Assembly: GCF_000688235.1 (NCBI RefSeq)
Contig: NZ_JHYO01000029.1
Span: 1 to 50,689 of the forward strand
Reading direction: 5' to 3'
Length of the DNA: 50,689 bases
Origin: Terasakiella pusilla DSM 6293
GTDB taxonomy: Bacteria; Pseudomonadota; Alphaproteobacteria; Rhodospirillales; Terasakiellaceae
Made by a program: the position numbers and the translations under genes. The notes under the pieces were generated by a model that was not told the origin of the DNA, did not search any database, and worked only from the letters and a program-made list of their open reading frames with translations. Below, piece after piece: positions 1 through 8,266 of the stretch (its first letter is position 1; each line of letters begins with the position of its first letter).

Positions 1-240
1 GAAAGCTTTAACGGCAAGCTTCGCAATGAACTTTTAAACGGAGAAATATTCTATACCTTGCAGGAGGCAAAGGTTCTGATTGAACGCTGGCGGCAGTTTT
101 ACAATGAAGTTCGTCCGCACAGTTCACTGGGCTACAAGCCTCCGGCACCAAAAACACTCTTGCCTCGTCCTGATGTTCTGACTTACGCTACGCTCCAGTC
201 GCCACATCAGGACGACAATAATAGCCAGAAACTAACATAG
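1..240 (+). CDS. IS3-family transposase orfB, C-terminal fragment
   Basis: The frame is open from base 1 and ends at a TAG at 238-240, giving about 79 residues of a DDE (rve) transposase. The first residues, ESFNGKLRNELLN, hold the catalytic glutamate region of the DDE triad. They are followed by the family motif WRQFYNEVRPHSSLGYKPPAP, typical of the IS3-family C terminus. The gene continues beyond the left edge, so its completeness cannot be judged. A start at the internal TTG at 58 would remove the conserved glutamate and is not the real start. Confidence 0.85.
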   Translation, partial: ESFNGKLRNELLNGEIFYTLQEAKVLIERWRQFYNEVRPHSSLGYKPPAPKTLLPRPDVLTYATLQSPHQDDNNSQKLT

Positions 241-269
241 CGGTTGGACCACCAAAGTGGGGCACGTCA
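1..269 (+). mobile_element. IS3-family insertion sequence, right-hand part only
   Basis: This is the 3' part of an insertion sequence that enters from the left edge. It contains the end of an orfB-type transposase. After the stop codon there is a G/C-patterned stretch (about 243-269) ending in CA, as IS3-family ends do. The partner inverted repeat lies outside the window, so the exact boundary at 269 is inferred from the terminal CA and from the fact that an unrelated open frame starts immediately after it. It differs in sequence from the complete IS at 357-1586, so it is a second, distinct IS. Confidence 0.6.
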
Positions 270-356
270 AGGATATTCTTTTACTTGCTTTAGTATTTCA
301 CTCATATCTCGTTTTGGAAGTAACGAAGATAGTGCCATCAGGTGTTTAAGGGGGTT
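270..356 (-). pseudogene. orphan 29-codon coding fragment trapped between two IS elements
   Basis: These 87 bases lie exactly between the end of the left IS and the start of the complete IS. Read on the minus strand they are open throughout: NPLKHLMALSSLLPKRDM continues to KEYP, and the first stop is supplied by the left IS. The strand and position match the interrupted transposon operon, so this is most simply an internal or distal piece of the tnsC-like gene or of the gene after it. It is too short for me to assign to a family. Confidence 0.4.
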
Positions 357-383
357 TGAATAGCCCCTAGATTTCTAGACACC
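357..383 (+). repeat. left terminal inverted repeat of the IS
   Basis: This 27-bp end begins TGAATAGCCCCTAG and pairs with 1560-1586 with one mismatch near the inner edge. Confidence 0.9.
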
Positions 384-417
384 TTGTCAGTTACAAAATG
401 AGGCAAGGAGTTATTCA

Positions 418-696
418 ATGTCTAAACCCAATTTCACAGATGAATTTAAAATTGATGCCGTCAAGCAGGTTACGGAACGGGGCTATTCAGTTGCGGAAGT
501 TTCCAGACGTTTAGGTGTCAGCACACATTCTCTTTATCAATGGCGCAAACGGTTTTCTAAGCCGCTAGCTGTCGCCCAAGAATTTACTGAACAATCTGCT
601 GAGATCAGGCGATTGAAGAAGGAATTAGCCCGTGTCACGGAGGAACGTGACATTTTAAAAAAGGCCACGGCGTTCTTCGCAAAAGATGCCAAGTGA
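418..696 (+). CDS. IS3-family transposase orfA (HTH protein)
   Basis: This 92-residue protein carries an HTH_Tnp_1 domain (about residues 5-50, with the helix-turn-helix around YSVAEVSRRLGVSTHSLYQW) and a short leucine-zipper-like coiled coil (about 58-85). Such proteins bind the IS ends and are fused to orfB product by frameshifting. The slippery sequence A AAA AAG lies at 657-663, codons L-K-K, in the correct phase for a -1 shift into orfB. The ATG at 418 is preceded by AGGCAAGGAG, a good ribosome site. Confidence 0.93.
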   Translation: MSKPNFTDEFKIDAVKQVTERGYSVAEVSRRLGVSTHSLYQWRKRFSKPLAVAQEFTEQSAEIRRLKKELARVTEERDILKKATAFFAKDAK

Positions 697-1568
697 AGTA
701 CGCCTTTATCAAGGTGCATCGTTGTGACTTTATGGTCCGAAGCATGTGTCGCATCTTGCAGGTCCATCCAAGTGGATTTTATGCCTGGATAAAAACCCGG
801 TTTAGTAAAAGAGCCCTTGAAGACCAACGCCAAACTGAACTGATCAAACAGGCCTGGGAAGAAAGCGGCAAGGTCTACGGTTATCGCAAATTGCATGATG
901 ACCTCTGTGAATTGGGTGAACGGATCAGTCCCAACCGTGTCGCACGTTTGGCTCGTCTGGCGGGGGTCTCCGCCCAGATCGGATATAAACGCCGGCCAGG
1001 TCAATATGGTGGTAAGCCATCTGTCGTGGTTGATAATACACTTGATCGGCAATTTGATGTGCAGGAACCCAATCGATTTTGGGTAACGGACATTACATAT
1101 ATTAAAACGACAGAAGGCTATTCCTATTTGGCTGTTGTGATCGATCTTTATTCAAGGAAAATCGTGGGCTGGTCTATGCAAAGCAGACAATTTACAGAAC
1201 TTGTATTGCAAGCTTTGCTTATGGCCCTGCGGCGGCGAAAACCGACAAGAAAAGTCGTCATACATTCTGATCAGGGCTCACAGTTTACCAGCATTGAATG
1301 GGCATCGTTTCTAAAATCACATAATCTGGAACATTCTATGAGCCGTCGTGGCAATTGCCATGATAATGCTGTTGCTGAAAGCTTTTTCAACCTGCTTAAA
1401 CGTGAACGCATCAGACGCAAGGTTTATAAAACCAGAGAAGATGCAAGGCAGGACATCTTTGATTACATAGAAATGTTCTACAACCCAAAACGCAAACATG
1501 CTAGAAACGCAATGCTGTCACCTAATGATTTTGAACAGCAGCAAAAAATGAGAGTACAAGGCGTCTAG
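693..1568 (+). CDS. IS3-family transposase orfB (DDE integrase domain)
   Basis: This product of about 291 residues is the catalytic half of the transposase. An HTH_21 region (about 45-105) is followed by an rve domain. The DDE residues are visible: D in VTDITYIKT, D in IHSDQGSQFTS and E in DNAVAESFFNLLK. It is normally made as an OrfAB fusion by -1 frameshifting at 657-663. The GTG at 693 only marks where the frame becomes open downstream of orfA and may not be used independently. No damage is seen. Confidence 0.93.
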   Translation: MKYAFIKVHRCDFMVRSMCRILQVHPSGFYAWIKTRFSKRALEDQRQTELIKQAWEESGKVYGYRKLHDDLCELGERISPNRVARLARLAGVSAQIGYKRRPGQYGGKPSVVVDNTLDRQFDVQEPNRFWVTDITYIKTTEGYSYLAVVIDLYSRKIVGWSMQSRQFTELVLQALLMALRRRKPTRKVVIHSDQGSQFTSIEWASFLKSHNLEHSMSRRGNCHDNAVAESFFNLLKRERIRRKVYKTREDARQDIFDYIEMFYNPKRKHARNAMLSPNDFEQQQKMRVQGV

Positions 1569-1586
1569 AAATCTAGGGGCTATTCA
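1560..1586 (-). repeat. right terminal inverted repeat of the IS
   Basis: This is the reverse complement of the left end and finishes CTAGGGGCTATTCA. It directly follows the orfB coding region and overlaps its last codons. Confidence 0.9.
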
Positions 1587-1778
1587 GTGTGTACGGATAT
1601 GACATGGCAAATTTAGTTCTTCTGACTGAAATTGAGGACGTTTAGTGAGCGTTTGGGCTACATCAACAGGGCTCATGATGGCAGGCAGCGCTGCAATAAG
1701 CGGGTTTTCGTTATATTCTGGTAACCCTTGGTCTGTATATTCCGCTTCTAGAAAACGAGGGGCATTTGAGTTAGTCAT
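1587..1778 (-). pseudogene. truncated Tn7-type ATPase gene (tnsC/tniB-like), N-terminal 64 codons
   Basis: The gene begins at ATG 1778, overlapping the end of the transposase gene by 8 bases, which indicates translational coupling. Only residues 1-64 remain before the IS boundary at 1586. The segment GLPEYNENPLIAALPAIMS, followed by NLPCHIR, resembles the N terminus of the AAA+ target-selection regulator (TnsC/TniB) that follows the DDE transposase in Tn7-like and Tn5053-like elements. The Walker motifs would lie downstream and are lost. Without the ATPase, normal target-site transposition should be impossible. Family assignment rests on position and this short motif. Confidence 0.6.
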
Positions 1779-2400
1779 TCGAACCGTCCTCTTTTAGTAA
1801 ATCTTTGAGGCGTGTCGGCAATTTGAAACTCTTAGGTTTTGATCGCTCCTTATGGATTGGAGTAATGGTAGCTTCCTGACGTTTAGGGAAAGTTGGTTTT
1901 TTTGCTATTTTTTTGCTTCGCTCGTATTGCCTTTCATCGCGCTTGTTGTCTGAGATCCCTCTTGTTCGGTTAGTTTTATCAACCTTTGAATACACAGGCT
2001 GTTGTTGAGCTGAGGTATCCTTGATTTGTTGCAAATCATTGACTAGATTTACGGATCCTGCACGCTTTTTAAGTCTAGATGTTGCTGCAATGTCTTTTCG
2101 CAAGTCTTGGTAATTCCAAAGTTCCCACATGCTAATATTTTCGTAGGCACGGCTCCTCGTAGTTAAATTAGCGGGAATAAATTCTGAGTAAGAATCTGAA
2201 GGTCTTAGGTAGATAGTATTCGTATTATATAAATCGTAAGCGACAGTTACTGTTCTCGGGCCTCTATAATTCCCCTCAAACCAACCCCAGTCCAAAGCTT
2301 GTTTGCAACTGTAATAGCAGCCGAAAAGCTTTAAGCCGTGCTCCGTAATTGTGGCATTGGTGTGTGGTAGGAGATTTACCCTCACAAGATGTGGGTCCGG
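1771..2400 (-). pseudogene. tnsB C-terminal part, downstream of an in-frame stop
   Basis: This segment is in the same frame as the upstream transposase half. After the TGA at 2401-2403 the frame continues PDPHL and then VRVNLLPHTNATITEHG, GCYYSCKQALDWGWF and TVAYDLYNTNTIYL. That is the Mu-type transposase C-terminal beta-barrel domain normally joined directly to the rve domain. It is followed by a basic, low-complexity tail (many K and R residues), the region through which TnsB-type proteins contact the ATPase. A GTG at 2385 could in principle restart translation. Together with the first half the intact protein would be about 700 residues, the expected TnsB length. Confidence 0.8.
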
Positions 2401-3876
2401 TCATCGAAGTAGACCTGTTCGGTATTCAATACCCCAATTCCACAATGTCAAAGGGTTTGATGGTAGGTTCTTAGGGATTCCTGTATCTATATCATATGTG
2501 CTTATCTCATGGTCGTTGTTGTAGTGCAGTACAATTTTAATGATCATTTGAGTGAATTCTTTAAGGGTTAATATACCGTCCTGGCGATAATCAACCCCAT
2601 GGCGTTTTTTACCGATGGGATTTTTTGTAACGTATCCCTCTACAAATGGCTTCATTTTAGTTTGAACAGTACGGAAATACCTTTCAACTATGCCTTTCCA
2701 ATCTGCTCGGTATGCGGGAGTGTTTTGGATTTCGACATTGAATGCTTTGCTTAACACTTCCACATGGCGACCCAGGATTTCTCCTTTGTCACCTATAATG
2801 TTTTCAGGTAATCCCTGCATCGGCCACATATCAGATGTGATGTCAATGTCATATTCAGCGCAATAGGCTACCTTATTTGTCATGGCATTTCCCAGTGCTT
2901 CCATCGCGCTCACCCATGAAGCATTTTCGAGCCCAATGTACATTCCAACAATTGCTCGGCTAAAGACATCGACTACAAAGTACAGTGTTGGGCGACCAAT
3001 AATTTCAGAGCGATCTTGCTCTGAAACTAAATAGACATCCGCAATTGTAGCATCAATTTGATAAAGATAACCTGGACCAGGTACTTCGGCAGTTGATGTG
3101 CCTAAATTAGGGCTGAAATCTTTAAGGTAATTGATTTCACCTTCTCTTTTTTTGGTGACCTCAATTGAAGTATATTCTTTTTGATAGAAATATTTAAATT
3201 GCCGTTCTGTCGGAACGTTTAGGAGGTCTTCTGGATTAGCTGGGAGTTTTATACCATATGAAATGAGTAACTGGTTGTATGCATAATCGAATTCGTATTC
3301 ACTTTCATTTAGTAGGCATTTTTCAATGACAACACGAAATAAAGATTTAATTTTTTCTGTAATAGGAATGCCATACCCTGGGTTTCTAGTACGTATTCGC
3401 CCATTTCGTTTATCGCTGAATGTTTTGGATTTTCCAGGTCCTCCACAAAGGTCATATCGGCCACTTAGTGCATTTTTACACATGCCGAACTGCCAATAGC
3501 GACGGAGCCACCTGTAAACTGTTTGTTTTGTGGCACCAGAATTTTCAACTACCTTCTTGAGAAGTTTTCCGCGAGTTTTACGTTGATAAACTTCTGGCAC
3601 TGTTTTCACAGTGTTTTCTATTGAGGCCCAAGCTTTATTTTGGACAGCTTCTGCTTTCGACCCCTTTTTGGGTGAAGCTAAGCTGATATTCAAATAGGGG
3701 TCGGTGATTGTCTGTAAATCTGCTCTGGCTAAAAAATGCTCAAAATCTGATTTCTCGGAAGCTTGTGGTAGTGCCTGTTGGTCATCAATATCAATCCAAA
3801 AAACGGCCTGTTGATTACTCCAAAGAATGCGAATTCTTTTTTCGTCCCATAAATATACATCGTTAGGCATGAACAT
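2401..3876 (-). pseudogene. tnsB N-terminal part: DDE transposase of a Tn7-like element, ended by a premature TGA
   Basis: This reads as the Tn7-type DDE transposase that joins transposon 3' ends to target DNA. Helix-turn-helix segments (about residues 90-170) precede an rve catalytic domain with D in YQIDATIADVYL, D in IIGDKGEILG and E in WKGIVERYF. The frame stops at TGA 2401-2403 right after WNWGIEYRTGLLR, in the middle of a conserved block that resumes in the same frame beyond the stop. The likely start is ATG 3876, which sits about 9 bases after an AAGG; an earlier ATG at 3885 has no room for a ribosome site. It overlaps the end of tnsA. A single nonsense mutation explains the break. Confidence 0.85.
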
Positions 3877-4729
3877 ATTCAACATCCTTAGCTAACCAAT
3901 ATTCAGAAGCTTTGATATCCTTGGCTTTCAAATTTGTATGTAGTTGATTGTGTATATCCCATTGGAATGCATTTTGTGCTGCCAAGTGCCTGAAATATTG
4001 AAGGTGTAACCCTGCTTTTGAGTTTTGTGATCTATCTAACTCTCTTAACAATTCTGGGAGTTGAACGTCAGGGGCTGCATCTAGTTGCTTAACAATTCTT
4101 TCAAAGGTCTGCACTCTCTCCATCTCATTGAGGTCATAGCTGTGCATGTGAGGAATTAGCCAGCGAATATTGTTAATGGTTGTCTTTGGAACTTCGTGTT
4201 CAGTAAACACAAACCAATCGATGCCTTCACCTTCCCAAAAGCGTCGCTCAAGTTCAAGTTTCTCTATTGTACGAGCATTATCTAGATCTTGGGCATATTT
4301 TACGGATATGGCTTGGCTGGAATGTTGACCATTTTGCTCGAAGTCTACTAATAAATCAGTGCTCATTACCTGAAGCACCCCTTTGTAAGCTGGGTGTTTA
4401 ATTCCCAGTCGTTTGGCAATATCTATTGTAGATTCGGGATTGAGTGGAAACTGTTCCCTTATATCGGTTACAACGGATTGCCAATCAAAAAGTAGAAATG
4501 CGGCGAGTTCGAGATCTGAAAGTAAATGTACTACACGATTATGAGTTAGAGCAGGCCTACGGTGTACTCGCCCTTTACTCGGAACGTCACGGACGGTCAA
4601 AAAAGGTTTATAATTTTTGCCGAAGCCTTGGCCACGTTTTTCTTTTTGCAATCGTTTCAGTATTGCAGGTTCAAGAAACTTTTTGGTTTCTTGTGGGTGT
4701 GGGCTAAGAAATGAAGAGGCTTGTCTCAT
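3863..4729 (-). CDS. TnsA-like endonuclease of a Tn7-like transposon
   Basis: This 288-residue protein is close in length to Tn7 TnsA (about 270). In Tn7, TnsA cleaves the 5' transposon ends while TnsB cleaves and joins the 3' ends, giving cut-and-paste movement. The N-terminal restriction-endonuclease-like fold shows E in LELAAFLLFDW, followed by VVTDIREQFPL, D in STDLLVDFE and K in AISVKYAQDL, which match the E/D/Q/K active-site pattern. The C-terminal half (about 170-280) matches the TnsC-binding domain layout. It is the first gene from the glmS-proximal end, exactly as tnsA is in Tn7, and it appears intact. Confidence 0.88.
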   Translation of the reverse strand: MRQASSFLSPHPQETKKFLEPAILKRLQKEKRGQGFGKNYKPFLTVRDVPSKGRVHRRPALTHNRVVHLLSDLELAAFLLFDWQSVVTDIREQFPLNPESTIDIAKRLGIKHPAYKGVLQVMSTDLLVDFEQNGQHSSQAISVKYAQDLDNARTIEKLELERRFWEGEGIDWFVFTEHEVPKTTINNIRWLIPHMHSYDLNEMERVQTFERIVKQLDAAPDVQLPELLRELDRSQNSKAGLHLQYFRHLAAQNAFQWDIHNQLHTNLKAKDIKASEYWLAKDVEYVHA

Positions 4730-4785
4730 TTTGAAAGAACCTAGCTATACCAATTCATACAGTATAGCTCAGAACTTCCGAAAGT

Positions 4786-4829
4786 ATGATACTTTTTTGT
4801 TTAGGATGATACTTTTTTGTCAATTTACA
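4786..4829 (-). repeat. glmS-proximal end of the Tn7-like transposon with TnsB-type binding repeats
   Basis: Read outward-in on the minus strand, the end starts TGT at 4829-4827, the invariant Tn7-family terminus. It contains two perfect 15-bp direct copies of ACAAAAAAGTATCAT (complement of 4806-4820 and 4786-4800), exactly 20 bp apart, as expected for TnsB-binding sites. Between TGT and the glmS stop codon lie 24 bases (4830-4853), the canonical attTn7 distance. The 5-bp target duplication would be GGATT (4830-4834). The other end is outside the window. Confidence 0.8.
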
Positions 4830-4853
4830 GGATTGATTGTCTAAGAGGCAGAC

Positions 4854-6677
4854 CTACTCCACAGTCACGGATTTCGCGAGGTTGCGGGGTTGGTCTACGT
4901 CTGTGCCTTTATGGACAGCGACATGATAGGCCAGCAATTGTACGGGGATAGAGTACAAGATCGGGGCGACGAACGGGTCTACCTGTGGCATGACCACACT
5001 TGCAACCGCATGATCCGCCATTTTCTGGACGCCATGTTCATCGGCCATAAAGATAACGCGACCGCCACGGGCCACGGACTCCTGGGTGTTTGAAGCGGTT
5101 TTTTCAAAGTTACTATCCGTCGGTGCGATCACAATGATCGGCACAGACTCGTCAATCAAGGCGATCGGGCCGTGCTTCATTTCCCCCGCCGCATAGCCTT
5201 CTGCGTGGATGTAGGAAATCTCTTTCAGCTTCAACGCCCCTTCCATCGCAATCGGGAAGCTGGCGCCACGGCCCAGATACAACACATCGCGCGCTTCTGC
5301 GACCTTAAGCGCGATCTCGCGCAATGTGCCGTCATGGTTCAACACATCGGCGCAGCGCGCCGGCACTTCCGCAATCGCTTTGCACAAACGTGCCTCACAT
5401 TCCTCATCAATCGTGCCTTTGGCTTTCGCCAACGCAATGGCGAAACACGCAAGCACGGTCAATTGTGTGGTGAAGGCTTTGGTGGAAGCCACGCCGATTT
5501 CCGGTCCCGCATGGGTATGTAGAACCGCATCGCTTTCGCGCTCCATAGAGCTTTCCGGCACGTTGACAATCGACAGGATCGATTGACCCTGACTTTTTGC
5601 ATACCGCAGCGCCGCCAAGGTATCCGCCGTTTCCCCACTTTGGGAGATAAACAGGGCCAAGCCGCCGTCCGGCATCGGGGCTTCGCGGTATCTAAACTCA
5701 CTCGCCACATCGATTTCAACACCCACACGGGCATATTGCTCGATCCAGTATTTTGCCACCAACCCGGCATAAAAAGACGTTCCGCAAGCCACAATGGTCA
5801 AGCGCGGAATTTCCTTTAGATCAAACGGAAAGTCCGGCATGGAGATCGTTTGCGTTGTCGGATTAAAGAAACTCGACAGCGTATCGCCAATAACCTGCGG
5901 CTGCTCGTAAATCTCTTTCAACATATAATGACGATGCTCGCCCTTGCCGATCAAAGCACCGGACATGGCGGTTTCAGTTACCTCGCGCTCGACCTGCTGA
6001 TCATCCTGATCATAGAAAGTCGCGCCCTCGCGATTAAGGACCACCCAATCACCTTCATCCAGATAGGCGATTTGCTTGGTCAACGGTGCCAGCGCCATCG
6101 CATCGGAGCCGAGATACATTTCCCCTGCCCCAAAACCGACTGCCAAGGGACTGCCACGACGCGCGCCGATCAGCAAATCTTCTTCCCCCGCAAACAGGAT
6201 ACCAAGGGCAAACGCCCCTTCCAGACGCTTCAGCGTCAGGCGCACCGCTTCGATCGGGCCCATGCCTTCATCCAGATAACGCGTGATCATCATCGGGACC
6301 ACTTCGCTATCGGTTTCAGAATAAGGTGTGTAGCCTTTTTCAATCAATTCTGCGCGCAGTTCCTGAAAGTTTTCGATAATACCGTTATGAACGACCGCGA
6401 CTTTATCCGTTGCGTGGGGGTGGGCGTTGGTTTCGTTGGGGATACCGTGCGTTGCCCAGCGGGTATGACCGATCCCGATCGTCCCGTTGGCCGCCGAAGC
6501 TTGAACTACCTTTTCCAGATTGACGATTTTCCCTTCTGCACGGCGACGTTCCAGCACGCCGTTTGACAGGGTCGCAATACCGGCGGAGTCATAACCGCGA
6601 TATTCAAGACGTTTCAGCCCTTCCACCAATAAAGGGGCTGCCTCTGCTTTACCGATAAATCCAACAATTCCACACAT
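4854..6677 (-). CDS. glmS: glutamine--fructose-6-phosphate aminotransferase (isomerizing)
   Basis: This cytoplasmic enzyme converts fructose-6-phosphate and glutamine to glucosamine-6-phosphate, the first step towards UDP-GlcNAc. Its 607 residues have the standard family length. An N-terminal Ntn-type glutaminase domain (MCGIVGFIG with catalytic Cys2; about 1-220) is followed by two SIS sugar-isomerase domains (about 285-420 and 455-595, with SQSGETADT and STKAFTTQ). The C terminus PRNLAKSVTVE is the conserved part recognised by TnsD in Tn7 targeting, and a Tn7-like element lies just downstream. It follows glmU with a 12-bp gap, so the two are probably co-transcribed. Confidence 0.98.
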   Translation of the reverse strand: MCGIVGFIGKAEAAPLLVEGLKRLEYRGYDSAGIATLSNGVLERRRAEGKIVNLEKVVQASAANGTIGIGHTRWATHGIPNETNAHPHATDKVAVVHNGIIENFQELRAELIEKGYTPYSETDSEVVPMMITRYLDEGMGPIEAVRLTLKRLEGAFALGILFAGEEDLLIGARRGSPLAVGFGAGEMYLGSDAMALAPLTKQIAYLDEGDWVVLNREGATFYDQDDQQVEREVTETAMSGALIGKGEHRHYMLKEIYEQPQVIGDTLSSFFNPTTQTISMPDFPFDLKEIPRLTIVACGTSFYAGLVAKYWIEQYARVGVEIDVASEFRYREAPMPDGGLALFISQSGETADTLAALRYAKSQGQSILSIVNVPESSMERESDAVLHTHAGPEIGVASTKAFTTQLTVLACFAIALAKAKGTIDEECEARLCKAIAEVPARCADVLNHDGTLREIALKVAEARDVLYLGRGASFPIAMEGALKLKEISYIHAEGYAAGEMKHGPIALIDESVPIIVIAPTDSNFEKTASNTQESVARGGRVIFMADEHGVQKMADHAVASVVMPQVDPFVAPILYSIPVQLLAYHVAVHKGTDVDQPRNLAKSVTVE

Positions 6678-6689
6678 GGCTTTAATCTC

Positions 6690-8030
6690 TTACTTTTTTG
6701 ATTTTTCTTCAGTTCTTCGGGCACGGAACTTATCGGCCCAGCCTGAGAAGTTCTTTTGCGGAGCGCGGGTTAAAGACAGATCGCCGCCTTCCACATCTTT
6801 TGAAATGGTACTGCCTGCCCCGACATTGGCGTTATCACCAATTTTAACAGGCGCAACCAACGCCGTATTGGAGCCGATAAAAGCACCCGCCCCGATATCC
6901 GTATGATACTTAAAGTAGCCGTCATAGTTACAGGTGATGGTCCCTGCTCCGATATTGGCATTTGGGCCGACGCGGGCATCCCCGATATAACTCAGATGAT
7001 TGACCTTCGCACCCTCTTCAATCAGGGCCTTTTTGATCTCAACAAAGTTGCCGACTTTCACGTTGTCTTTCAAATCCGCACCCGGACGCAAACGGGCATA
7101 AGGGCCCATCACAACGCCGTTGCCCAGTGTGGTTTCTTCCAGATGAGAAAAAGCTTTAATGAGCACATTGTCGCCAACACGGACACCGGGGCCAAAAAAG
7201 ACGTTGGGTTCAACAACAACATCTTTGCCCAGTACCGTATCAAAACTAAAATGCGTGCTAGACGGGTCCATCAAGGTTGCCCCATTGACCATCGCACGCA
7301 CGCGCAATTGAGACTGCACCAGACCTTCCGCTTTTGCCAACTCCACACGGGAGTTCACGCCCAACAGCTCATCCTCATGACCTTCAACAACCGAACAGTC
7401 CAAGCCAGCTTTGCGCGCTAAGGCCACGATGTCGGTCAGGTAATATTCACCCGCCGCATTGTCATTGCTGATTTGTTCCAGCAGACCAAACAGCTTTTGA
7501 CCCTTGACGCACATGACACCGGAATTACACAGGTTAATCGCGCGCTGTTCATCCGTTGCATCTTTAAATTCTACAATCGCTTGTAGGTGGTTATCTTCAT
7601 CGACAACCAGACGCCCATAAGCTGCCGGATCATCGGGTCTAAAGCCCAACACGACCACATCACTGTCCTGTGCCGCTGTTAGCATTTTTGAAAATGTCTC
7701 AGGTGCGATCAAAGGCGTGTCGCCAAAGGCAATCAGGACAGATCCGTCAAACCCGTCCATGGCCGATTTTGCGGCCAAAACCGCATGGCCTGTGCCTAAC
7801 CGATCCACCTGCACCGCTGTTTTATGGGGGGCAACCGCTTTTTCCAAAGCCGGCATGTCCGGTCCGATCACACAGACAAGTTCCGTCACTCCTGCTTCTT
7901 GCAGGTTTGCGATCACGTGATTGACCATCGGACGCCCCGCCAAAGCGTGCATCACCTTCGGCATGGTCGATTTCATACGGGTGCCGAGCCCGGCGGCAAG
8001 AATGATGGCTGCTGATTTAGACATTGTCAT
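6690..8030 (-). CDS. glmU: bifunctional UDP-GlcNAc pyrophosphorylase / GlcN-1-P N-acetyltransferase
   Basis: GlmU acetylates glucosamine-1-phosphate and then uridylates it to UDP-GlcNAc for peptidoglycan and LPS. The N-terminal nucleotidyltransferase domain carries AAIILAAGLGTRMKS with the uridyl-binding loop (about 5-230). The C-terminal half is a left-handed beta-helix of hexapeptide repeats (about 255-430) with the acetyltransferase region NVKVGNFVEIKKA and CNYDG. The length of about 446 residues is normal. ATG codons at 8030 and 8024 are both possible and neither has a clear ribosome site; the TTG at 8039 is less likely. The upstream region may have been altered by the mobile element that starts near 8120. 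Confidence 0.97.
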   Translation of the reverse strand: MTMSKSAAIILAAGLGTRMKSTMPKVMHALAGRPMVNHVIANLQEAGVTELVCVIGPDMPALEKAVAPHKTAVQVDRLGTGHAVLAAKSAMDGFDGSVLIAFGDTPLIAPETFSKMLTAAQDSDVVVLGFRPDDPAAYGRLVVDEDNHLQAIVEFKDATDEQRAINLCNSGVMCVKGQKLFGLLEQISNDNAAGEYYLTDIVALARKAGLDCSVVEGHEDELLGVNSRVELAKAEGLVQSQLRVRAMVNGATLMDPSSTHFSFDTVLGKDVVVEPNVFFGPGVRVGDNVLIKAFSHLEETTLGNGVVMGPYARLRPGADLKDNVKVGNFVEIKKALIEEGAKVNHLSYIGDARVGPNANIGAGTITCNYDGYFKYHTDIGAGAFIGSNTALVAPVKIGDNANVGAGSTISKDVEGGDLSLTRAPQKNFSGWADKFRARRTEEKSKK

Positions 8031-8040
8031 AAGATACAAG

Positions 8041-8266
8041 TTAGAATAGTTACATAAAGGAAGATACGCGTACTCGAGCCTTTTTAAGCTGAAAAAGGGT
8101 AAAGCGCAAATTCAAAGATACACCTGAATAACATTAAATCAGGACTTTGTTGCACTTCCTCAGTTCCATACCAGAAAATTTATCAATGGCTTAGCAGGCC
8201 AAATGTAACCAAAAGCCTTGGGATTTCAAACCTATACGGTTGTGTGTTTATTGTGCGGGGTGCGCA
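8041..8266. other. non-coding left edge of the integrated element
   Basis: These 226 bp lie between the glmU start and the first element gene. They contain a small inverted repeat CCTTTTT / AAAAAGG (8079-8085 and 8092-8098), the candidate core repeat TTCAAAGAT at 8111-8119, and a loose inverted repeat CCTGA / TCAGG (8123-8127 and 8139-8143). No open frame with a ribosome site is visible. Promoters for glmU and for the gene at 8267 must lie here, but I cannot place them with confidence. Confidence 0.4.

Larger units (their letters stand above)
357..1586 (+). mobile_element. complete IS3-family insertion sequence (1,230 bp)
   Basis: The element is bounded by 27-bp terminal inverted repeats (357-383 and 1560-1586) that match at 26 of 27 positions. 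They begin TG and end CA, as is normal for IS3. It encodes overlapping orfA and orfB joined by a canonical A AAA AAG slippery site, and all three DDE residues are present, so it looks functional. The flanking triplets are GTT on the left and GTG on the right, so a perfect 3-bp target duplication is missing. That suggests an adjacent deletion or recombination after insertion. It interrupts the transposon gene starting at 1778 on the minus strand. Confidence 0.92.

Noticed and set aside
537-1052. 171-codon open frame on the minus strand inside the IS
   Set aside because: It is antisense to the orfA/orfB transposase frames, which have full family motifs; the frame has no recognisable motif.
5850-6566. 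238-codon plus-strand frame
   Set aside because: It is antisense to glmS and has no domain or ribosome site.
8079-8098. dif-like site as the integration target of the element
   Set aside because: The short CCTTTTT/AAAAAGG inverted repeat does not resemble a XerCD dif site, and the element carries its own tyrosine integrase.
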